Assembly: GCA_949316495.1 (NCBI GenBank)
Contig: OX439005.1
Coordinates: 2,637,001-2,701,000 of the forward strand
Length of the DNA stretch: 64,000 nucleotides
Reading direction: 5' to 3'
Origin: Amphiduros pacificus
Lineage: Eukaryota > Annelida > Polychaeta > Phyllodocida > Hesionidae
This document shows positions 55,601 through 64,000 of the stretch, piece after piece. How positions within the stretch are numbered: the stretch's first letter is position 1; every line of letters begins with the position of its first letter. The position numbers were made by a program, and so were the translations under genes. The notes under the pieces were generated by a model. It did not search any database. It had not been told where the DNA came from and saw nothing but the letters and a program-made list of their open reading frames with translations.

Positions 55601-58600
55601 TCTCTATTCCAAAGCATTAAAGCTTTCGTGAAATCAAATTTTCAAGCACTTTTTTTCCATGATATAAATGTTTGTGCCCTGGACTTTGTGATCAAATGTT
55701 GATACTCATCATGTTGCCCCGACATAAATTTGTATGCCATTTGAAAGTCTTCTGCTAAAATCCAAGTCATCCATTGAACACTTTGTTAACAAGCATTGCT
55801 TAGCTGACCAGTGATCTGGCAAACACACCTGCCAAGGAGAGGTTTGCTAACAGTGGAGCACCTTCAGATTGGGACACTGGAATAATTGGCTTACATAGGC
55901 CTGTATGTCCATTAGTGTTTGTCTATTGGTAGGTGCTTACGGTAGGTGCTTACGGTAGGTGCTTATGGTAGGTGCTTACGGTAGGTGCTTACAGTAGGTG
56001 GTGCTTACAGTAAGTGCTTACAGTAGGTGCTTACAGTAGGTGCTTACAGTAGGCGCTTACAGTAGGTGCTTACGGTAGGTGCTTACGGTAGGTGCTTACG
56101 GTAGGTGCTAACAGTAGGTGCATACAGTAGGTGCATACAGTAGGTGCTTACAGTAGGTGCTTAAAGTAGGTGCTTACAGTAGGTGCTTACAGTAGGTGCT
56201 TACGGTAGGTGCTTACGGTAGGTGCTTACGGTAGGTGCTTACAGTAGGTGCTTAAAGTAGGTGCTTAAAGTAGGTGCTTACAGTAGGTGCTTACGGTAGG
56301 TGCTTACGGTAGGTATGGACCCCCAACAGTGGTCACATGAGTACAAGCATAGCACTGGGCACCTTTAGCAGTACACAATAATCCTGGCGGTGTATTTTGG
56401 TTGATTTCAGGGAGATAGTTTGAATGTATCACAGCATCATGACCACATATTCTATTACTTTATTAAAAATAACGCCAAATCTCTGTCAAACTGCCTGCGA
56501 CCTCCATGATTTTTTTTAACAAAAGCGTTAAAAAAAACAGAACCTCATTCCCAATTCCCGACCTACCTCAATTTCCAACATATTTGATCATGATAAGAAA
56601 ATCCTTTACCTGTCCAAATTTAAGGGGGCAAGTTATCAGAAACAAGGTTCTTTTTTTTTTAAGGGGGCAAGTTATCAGAAACAAGGTTCTTTTTTTTTTA
56701 AGGGGGCAAGTTATCAGAAACAAGGTTCTTGTATTTTTAAGGGGGCAAGTTATCAGAAAAAAGGTTCTTGGTTTTTTAAGGGGGCAAGTTATCAGAAACA
56801 AGGTTCTTGTTTTTTAAGGGGGCAAGTTATCAGAAACAAGGTTCTTGTTTTTTTAAGGGGACAAGTTATCAGAAACAAGGTTCTTGGTTTTTTAAGGGGA
56901 CAAGTTATCAGAAACAAGGTTCTTGGTTTTTTAAGGGGGCAAGTTATCAGAAACAAGGTTCTTGGTTTTTTAAGGGGACAAGTTATCAGAAACAAGATTC
57001 TTGGTTTTTTAAGGGGGCAAGTTATCAGAAACAAGGTTCTTGGTTTTTTAAGGGGGCAAGTTATCAGAAACAAGGTTCTTGTTTTTTTAAGGGGGCAAGT
57101 TATCAGAAACAAGGTTCTTGTTTTTTTGGCCGTATCAGGGGTTGTTTATTTCCTATTTATTTCCTATTTTCCCAGTGATATGTTTTTTTTACTTCCATCT
57201 TGTCACCTTTGTGTAGCTAAATATAGCGAAATATGTTTATATTTAAATATATTAAAAAGTCCGATTTTTTTTCATAGACATTGTATTTTCATCTGGATGC
57301 AAACTATTGATATCTATTTTTGTTACAAATCACATCATGCAAAATGTAAATCTAATCATTCATCTAAGATTTCTTGCATACACAAATTTGTCAGTCTAAA
57401 AGTATGTGAATATGTTTTTATAGAATATAATAGAATTTCTTTTGTAATTACCATATATACACAATCAACTAATGAAAGGTGAAATTTGAATATACCAGGT
57501 TTTCAACCAATATTAAAAATACTAATCTCAGTGGTGTTTCCCTCATGCATGGCTTTGTAAATGACATTTCTATTTACATCGTGCTTCCGAAAGCCTCATG
57601 AAGAACTATAGATTGAGTGGCAAATTTTTTTCTCCAGTTTAAAGCAGAACATTTAAAATGTGGAGCCTTAATTGGTGCATATACGGTAGTTGTGTGAACT
57701 GCTTCAGCTGTGCCCTTTTGGAACTCAATAACCCTGTCTTGTTTTTCGTGAGATTTGATCATATCCACCAATTTATTAAAAATAATTTCTAATTTGAAAG
57801 GCTGTCTGGTTGAACTGCACTACGCTTATTAACACACATCTTTTGTGTGTTTCCTGGGAAACTTTCCATATAAATTTATGGGCTAATCTGTTTTCAATAT
57901 ATTAAGTGTTCTGTTTGGGAAAAGTGAATAAGATGGTCATTAACAAGTCGCATTTGCGATAAATGGTAGAAATTGTGGCATTTGCCAGGCAAATCATATC
58001 AATCTGAGCCTTTGTGCTCTCCCACTTGACAAGTAGACTTTGACAAACAGTTTTATTTAGAAAGACTTGTTGATCAGCCTCTCACCTACGTCTGCCTCGC
58101 TGAAAACAAAAGTTCAACCAGTGTGTCATTTGGACAGGCGCTTAAGGCTGACATTATTAAAATCCGACTTTATCAAATATTGTACTCTCTGAGGCCCTGA
58201 ACCTGGCAAGAAATAAAGTCAAATATTGTACTCTCTGAGGCCCTGAACCTGGCAAGAAATAAAGTCAAATATTGTACTCTCTGAGGCCCTGAACCTGGCA
58301 AGAAATAAAGTCAAATATTGTACTCTCTAAGGCCCTGAACCTGGCAAGAAATAAAGTCAAATATTGTACTCTCTGAGGCCCTGAACCTGGCAAGAAATAA
58401 AGTCAAATATTGTACTCTCTGAGGCCCTGAACCTGGCAAGAAATAAAGTCAAATATTGTACTCTCTGAGGCCCTGAACCTGACAAGAAATAAAGTCAAAT
58501 ATTGTACTCTCTGAGGCCCTGAACCTGGCAAGAAATAAAGTCAAATATTGTACTCTCTGAGGCCCTGAACCTGGCAAGAAATAAAGTCAAATATTGTACT

Positions 58601-59116
58601 CTCTGAGGCCCTGAACCTGACAAGAAATAAAGTCAAATATTGTACTCTCTGAGGCCCTGAACCTGGCAAGAAATAAAGTCAAATATTGTACTCTCTGAGG
58701 CCCTGAACCTGGCAAGAAATAAAGTCAAATATTGTACTCTCTGAGGCCCTGAACCTGGCAAGAAATAAAGTCAAATATTGTACTCTCTGAGGCCCTGAAC
58801 CTGGCAAGAAATAAAGTCAAATATTGTACTCTCTGAGGCCCTGAACCTGGCAAGAAATAAAGTCAAATAGCGTACAATATTTGAGGCCCTAACTCTAAAT
58901 TTAAATAAAATCATATATTGCACTCTTGAGTCTCCGAACCTGAGAGAAATAAAAATTGTTGTGTTTTTTGAGGCCCTGAACCTTATTGGAAATAAATTGA
59001 AATATTTCACTCTCTGAGGCAATGAACCAAGCAAGAAATGAAGTCAGATTTCGTGATGGTGACTATAGTGGAGCTGTTTCAGTGCTAGCCCTCTCTCATC
59101 TTGATTTGAGAATAAC

Positions 59117-59170
<54 letters not shown>

Positions 59171-59204
59171 TGATAATAATAATATGATAATAATAATAAT
59201 AATC

Positions 59205-59274
<70 letters not shown>

Positions 59275-61426
59275 ATAAACGTTTATATAGCGCCATTTCA
59301 GACTATGTCTGCTCGTAACCTATCTATTGAAGGTTTAAAAGCACATGTATTCTGTTTGGACCAAATTAAATAATAATCTTTTCACACTTGAGAATTTAAA
59401 CGACTTTAGTTTGGATGCAACTGTCAGCCTTATTTTCTGGCCAAATTTGAATTACTCAAACCTACAAATATTGAATAATGTATATATTCAAATACATGTA
59501 TATGATAATGTATATGATTTAATAATTACATTGTGATAAACAGTTTAATACTTTTTTTTCAACAGAAGAGTATTATAATTTTTTTTCACAGAAGTCCATA
59601 TTGTTAACCCATTCACCTCAAATGAGTAGAAAATCCCCTGCCAGTGCAGTGAACCTACTCACCTCCGATAAATAGGAAATCCCCTGCCAGTGCAGTGAAC
59701 CTACTCACCTCAGATGAGTAGGAAATCCCCTGCCAGTGCAATGAACCTACTCACCTCAGATGAGTAGGAAATCCCCTGCCAGTGCAGTGAACCTACTCAC
59801 TTCCGATAAATAGGAAATCCCCTGCCAGTGCAGTGAACCTACTCACTTCCGATAAATAGGAAATCCCCTGCCAGTGCAATGAACCTACTCACTTAAGATG
59901 AGTAGGAAATCCCCTGCCAGTGCAATGAACCTACTCACCTCAGATGAGTAGGAAATCCCCTGCCAGTGCAGTGGACCTACTCACCTCCCATGAGTAGGAA
60001 ATCCCCTGCCAGTGCAGTGGACCTACTCACCTCCCATGAGTAGGAAATCCCCTGCCAGTGCAGTGAACCTACTCACCTCCCATGAGTAGGAAATCCCCTG
60101 CCTGCCAGTGCAGTGAACCTACTCACCTCCGATGAGTAGGAAATCCCCTGCCAGTGCAATGAACCTACTCACCTCCGATGCGTAGGAAATCCCCTGCCAG
60201 TGCAGTGAACCTACTCACCTCAGATGAGTAGGAAATCCCCTGCCAGTGCAGTGAACCTACTCACCTCCCATGAGTAGGAAATCCCCTGCCAGTGCAGTGA
60301 ACCTACTCACCTCCCATGAGTAGGAAATCCCCTGCCAGTGCAGTGAACCTACTCACCTCCGATGAGTAGGAAATCCCCTGCCAGTGCAGTGAACCTACTC
60401 ACCTCCCATGAGTAGGAAATCCCCTGCCAGTGCAGTGAACTTACTCACCTCAGATGAGCAGGAAATCCCCTGCCAGTGCATTGAACCTACTCATGTCAGA
60501 TGAATAGGAAATCCCCTGCCAGTGCAGTGAACCTACTCACCTCAGATGAGTAGGAAATCCCCTGCCAGTGCAGTGAACCTACTCATGTCAGATGAATAGG
60601 AAATCCCCTGCCAGTGCAGTGAACCTACTCACCTCCGATGAGTAGGAAATCCCCTGCCAGTGCAGTGAACCTACTCATGTCAGATGAATAGGAAATCCCC
60701 TGCCAGTGCAGTGAACCTACTCACCTCAGATGAGTAGGAAATCCCCTGCCAGTGCAGTGAACCTACTCATGTCAGATGAATAGGAAATCCCCTGCCAGTG
60801 CAGTGAACCTACTCACCTCCGATGAGTAGGAAATCCCCTGCCAGTGCAGTGAACCTACTCACCTCAGATGAGTAGGAAATCCCTTGCCAGTGCAGTGAAC
60901 CTACTCACCTCAGATCAGTAGGAAATCCACGTCAGATGAGGCCAGATACAATGGCAGAAGATGGTGATTGACATCTACCCACATTTCAACATTGTAAAAC
61001 TAAATATTAAGTCGGAATATGATCAAATTTTGGTTGCATTCTTCAATGCAGTACTTTTCTTATCCATTTTGAGACTGACCCACTCACATGTCCTGTCCTT
61101 GACTGCTAAGAGAAAGGCTGTCCTGGAACTGACTACATCATTGAAAGATTTTTAGTCTACAAGAGACAAATTTAATCTTGGATTTTCTTTGAAAGGAAGA
61201 AAAATCATATCTTTGGACAGCCTTTTTGTATAAATACAAATAAATTTACATTGAAAATTGTATTATAATCAACACATCTTGAAATACAAGAATGAAAATA
61301 ACCATACAGTAAAAGTATATCATAATTTGTATTGTTTTGTAGGAGTTGCTAGGATACAAAGTAGACAACCAAGTGACCATGTACATCACAGCAGTGCTGG
61401 AATATATAGCCGCAGATATACTCAAG
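52549..61426 (+). CDS. Son of sevenless Ras exchange factor, N-terminal part
   Basis: Three exons (52549-52650, 55324-55584, 61343-61426), all phase 0, give the first 149 residues. The gene continues beyond the window. SOS proteins are bound by Grb2 and load Ras with GTP at the plasma membrane. The segment here is the N-terminal histone-fold region, which binds acidic lipids and keeps the rest autoinhibited. Family signatures, in order: [53 protein letters not shown], then [11 protein letters not shown] and [12 protein letters not shown]. They match human SOS1 (for instance FPHPIDKWAI and AVLEYISADILK) over the full length with hardly any gaps. DH, PH and catalytic domains lie outside. Introns are 2.7 and 5.8 kb and mostly repeats. 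Confidence 0.95.
52651..55323. other. SOS intron 1
   Basis: AT-rich. No SOS exon is missing, because exons 1 and 2 join in phase at VNSLQK-VQRQVH as in the family. An inverted motif around CTTCTGGAAGAAAGTGGAAG lies near 54560, and nothing else is recognisable. Acceptor TTTGATATTTGACAG. Confidence 0.7.
55324..55584 (+). CDS. SOS exon 2
   Basis: Codes for 87 residues, [20 protein letters not shown] to HTLLVR, forming the first histone fold and the link to the second. Donor AGG/GTAAGT. It is far more GC-rich than its flanks and uses mostly G/C-ending codons, while exon 3 uses more A/T-ending ones. Confidence 0.95.
55630..56525 (+). repeat. dispersed repeat B, copy 2, split by a 13-bp array
   Basis: Matches the copy at 49126-49610 in two parts, 55630-55925 and 56316-56525. 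The 13-bp array lies between them. Located at the start of SOS intron 2. Confidence 0.75.
55930..56315. repeat. 13-bp minisatellite
   Basis: About 29 units of TAGGTGCTTACAG and TAGGTGCTTACGG. The CAG and CGG types form alternating runs. It sits within dispersed repeat B. Confidence 0.96.
56621..57127. repeat. 39-bp minisatellite in SOS intron 2
   Basis: About 13 units of 37-40 bp containing GGGGGCAAGTTATCAGAAAC. Length differences lie in the T run. Open frames on both strands are artefacts. Confidence 0.95.
57128..58158. other. SOS intron 2, unique part
   Basis: No exon or repeat family recognised. AT-rich. Confidence 0.6.
58159..58870. repeat. 46-bp minisatellite with AATAAA in each unit
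   Basis: About 15 almost identical units containing TCTCTGAGGCCCTGAACCTG, followed by more diverged units to about 59045. Every unit contains the poly(A) hexamer AATAAA on the SOS sense strand. Confidence 0.95.
59105..59325 (-). mobile_element. LINE 3' tail with (ATT)n, minus strand
   Basis: On the minus strand GAGCAGACATAGTCTGAAAT and GGCGCTATATAAAC (59322-59270) are followed by a long, slightly interrupted ATT run down to 59115. This matches the hairpin tail of the LINEs at 13466 and 16968. Confidence 0.8.
59326..59595. other. SOS intron 2, short unique part
   Basis: AT-rich spacer with no recognisable feature. Confidence 0.5.
59596..60930. repeat. 46-bp minisatellite with internal hairpin
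   Basis: About 29 units containing GGAAATCCCCTGCCAGTGCA. CTACTCA and TGAGTAG in each unit form a 7-bp inverted pair with a 7-bp loop. Loop variants (CCTCAGA, CCTCCGA, CCTCCCA, TGTCAGA) recur in alternating order. Confidence 0.96.
60931..61342. other. end of SOS intron 2
   Basis: AT-rich, ending in the acceptor TATTGTTTTGTAG at 61342. Nothing else recognised. Confidence 0.6.
61343..61426 (+). CDS. SOS exon 3
   Basis: Codes for [20 protein letters not shown] and YIAADILK (28 codons, phase 0 at both ends), part of the second histone fold. Donor AAG/GTAAGA at 61427. Reading past this donor meets a stop within about a dozen codons, so the first donor must be used. The exon's last 36 bases and its donor are the first unit of the array that follows. 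Confidence 0.93.
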
Positions 61427-64000
61427 GTAAGAACCTGGCAGCAGTGCTGGAATAGATAGCCGCAGATATACTCAAGGTAAGAACCTGATAGCAGTGCTGG
61501 AATATATAACCACAGATATACTCAAGGTAAGAACCTGACAACAGTGCTGGAATATATAGCTGCAGATATACTCAAGGTAAGAACCTGGCAACAGTGCTGG
61601 AATATATAGCTGCAGATATACTCAAGGTAAAAACCTGACAGCGGACAGCAGTGCTGGAATATATAGCTGCAGATATACTCAAGGTAAGAACCTGGCAGCA
61701 GTGCTGGAATATATAGCCACAGATATACTCAAGGTAAGAACCTGACAGCAGTGCTGGAATATATAGCCACAGATATACTCAAGGTAAGAATCTCACAGCA
61801 GTGCTGGAATATATAGCTGCAGATATACTCAAGGTAAGAACCTGACAGCAGTGCTGGAATATATAGCTGCAGATATACTCAAGGTAAGAACCTGACAGCA
61901 GTGCTGGAATATATAGCTGCAGATATACTCAAGGTAAGAACCTGACAGCAGTGCTGGAATATATAGCCACAGATATACTCAAGGTAAGAATCTCACAGCA
62001 GTGCTGGAATATATAGCTGCAGATATACTCAAGGTAAGAACCTGACAGCAGTGCTGGAATATATAGCTGCAGATATACTCAAGGTAAGAATCTCACAGCA
62101 GTGCTGGAATATATAGCTGCAGATATACTCAAGGTAAGAACCTGACAGCAGTGCTGGAATATATAGCTGCAGATATACTCAAGGTAAGAACCTGACAGCA
62201 GTGCTGGAATATATAGCTGCAGATATACTCAAGGTAAGAACCTGACAGCAGTGCTGGAATATATAGCCGCAGATATACTCAAGGTAAGAATCTCACAGCA
62301 GTGCTGGAATATATAGCTGCAGATATACTCAAGGTAAGAACCTGACAGCAGTGCTGGAATATATAGCCGCAGATATACTCAAGGTAAGAATCTCACAGCA
62401 GTGCTGGAATATATAGCCACAGATATACTCAAGGTAAGAACCTGACAGCAGTGCTGCAATATATAGCCCCAGATATACTCAAGGTAAGAACCTGGCAGCA
62501 GTGCTGGAATATATAGCCGCAGATATACTCAAGGTAAGAATCTCACAGCAGTGCTGGAATATATAGCCGCAGATATACTCAAGGTAAGAACCTGACAGCA
62601 GTGCTGGAATATATAGCCCCAGATATACTCAAGGTAAGAACCTGGCAGCAGTGCTGGAATATATAGCCGCAGATATACTCAAGGTAAGAACCTGATAGCA
62701 GTGCTGGAATATATAGCCCCAGATATACTCAAGGTAAGAACCTGGCAGCAGTGCTGGAATATATAGCTGCAGATATACTCAAGGTAAGAACCTGACAGCA
62801 GTGCTGGAATATATAGCCACAGATATACTCAAGGTAAGAACCTGACAGCAGTGCTGCAATATATAGCCCCAGATATACTCAAGGTAAGAACCTGGCAGCA
62901 GTGCTGGAATATATAGCCGCAGATATACTCAAGGTAAGAATCTCACAGCAGTGCTGGAATATATAGCCGCAGATATACTCAAGGTAAGAATCTCACAGCA
63001 GTGCTGGAATATATAGCCGCAGATATACTCAAGGTAAGAACCTGACAGCAGTGCTGGAATATATAGCCGCAGATATACTCAAGGTAAGAATCTCACAGCA
63101 GTGCTGGAATATATAGCCGCAGATATACTCAAGGTAAGAACCTGGCAGCAGTGCTGTAATATATAATATACTCAAGGTAAGAATCTCACAGCAGTGCTGG
63201 AATATATAGCTGCAGATATACTCAAGGTAAGAACCTGACAGCAGTGTTGGAATATATAGCTGCAGATATACTCAAGGTAAGAACCTGGCAGCAGTGCTGG
63301 AATATATAATATACTCAAGGTAAGAATCTCACAGCAGTGCTGGAATATATAGCTGCAGATATACTCAAGGTAAGAACCTGACAGCAGTGCTGGAATATAT
63401 AGCTGCAGATATACTCAAGGTAAGAACCTGACAGCAGTGCTGGAATATATAGCCACAGATATACTCAAGGTAAGAACCTGGCAGCAGTGCTGGAATATAT
63501 AGCTGCAGATATACTCAAGGTAAGAACCTGGCAACAGTGCTGGAATATATAGCCGCAGATATACTCAAGGTAAGAACCTGACAGCAGTGCTGGAATATAT
63601 AGCCACAGATATACTCAAGGTAAGAATCTCACAGCAGTGCTGGAATATATAGCTGCAGATATACTCAAGGTAAGAACCTGGCAGCAGTGCTGGAATATAT
63701 AATATACTCAAGGTAAGAATCTCACAGCAGTGCTGGAATATATAGCTGCAGATATATTGACAGCAGTGCTGGAATATATAGCCGCAGATATACTCAAGGT
63801 AAGAACCTGACAGCAGTGCTGGAATATATAGCCGCAGATATACGCAAGGTAAGAATCTCACAGCAGTGCTGGAATATATAGCTGCAGATATACTCAAGGT
63901 AAGAACCTGACAGCAGTGCTGGAATATATAGCCACAGATATACTCAAGGTAAGAACCTGACAGCAGTGCTGGAATATATAGCCGCCGATATACTCAAGGT
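61391..64000 (+). repeat. 50-bp array made of SOS exon 3 end plus splice donor
   Basis: About 52 units of 50 bp, each with GCAGTGCTGGAATATATAGC, then CGCAGATATACTCAAG, then GTAAGAACCTG or GTAAGAATCTC. The first unit is the real exon 3 end. Most units keep the coding bases and an intact GTAAGA donor. Variation is at the AGCCGC/AGCTGC/AGCCAC position and in the intronic part. A few units are shortened (ATATATAATATACTC). The array leaves the window on the right. Confidence 0.97.

Noticed and set aside
61391-64000. CRISPR-like array of direct repeats
   Set aside because: Units are contiguous without unique spacers and derive from an exon end in a eukaryotic gene.

Overview
The window looks like nuclear DNA of a marine invertebrate. 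It is AT-rich, its genes are split by GT-AG introns, it carries tRNA-derived SINEs and LINEs, and it is crowded with minisatellites. By my addition about 19 kb (close to 30 %) is tandem array. The proteins are bilaterian in character (Son of sevenless, mARC/MOSC, peritrophin-type chitin binding). The species cannot be fixed from sequence alone; a lancelet, hemichordate, echinoderm or mollusc would all fit.

Layout. 1-20 kb has no host gene that I can recognise. It holds a 29/30-bp minisatellite interrupted by a LINE fragment, SINEs with clear target-site duplications, two copies of a MITE with 9-bp duplications, an uninterrupted 1214-codon LINE ORF (endonuclease plus reverse transcriptase), 22-bp arrays, and a SINE split by a second LINE. 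21.1-29.2 kb is a complete minus-strand gene for a mARC-like MOSC-domain molybdenum enzyme. It has seven coding exons (296 residues), one GC-AG intron, and introns packed with repeats. 29.2-37 kb is mostly non-coding, with a decayed reverse-transcriptase fragment, a small TA-duplicating MITE and microsatellites. 37.2-42.9 kb is one 29-bp satellite of about 190 copies with higher-order structure. 43.6-48.1 kb is a secreted chitin-binding protein gene: a TATA box, a signal-peptide exon, and one large exon of thirteen nearly identical 73-residue CBM14 units. 52.5 kb to the right edge is the 5' part of a Son of sevenless gene: three exons coding for the N-terminal histone-fold region, with five minisatellites in intron 2.

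The most unusual feature is at 61.39-64.0 kb. The last 36 bases of SOS exon 3 together with its splice donor are repeated about 52 times as a 50-bp minisatellite that runs off the window. The other two host genes also have coding sequence inside arrays: the stop codon of the mARC gene lies in the first unit of a 45-bp array, and the chitin-binding gene is itself a 219-bp in-frame array. In this genome tandem arrays appear to start at, and sometimes incorporate, gene edges.

The three host genes have no evident functional link: Ras exchange factor, mitochondrial or cytosolic reductase, and extracellular chitin binding. Exon calls rest on visible splice sites, phase closure and remembered family sequences; no database search was run.
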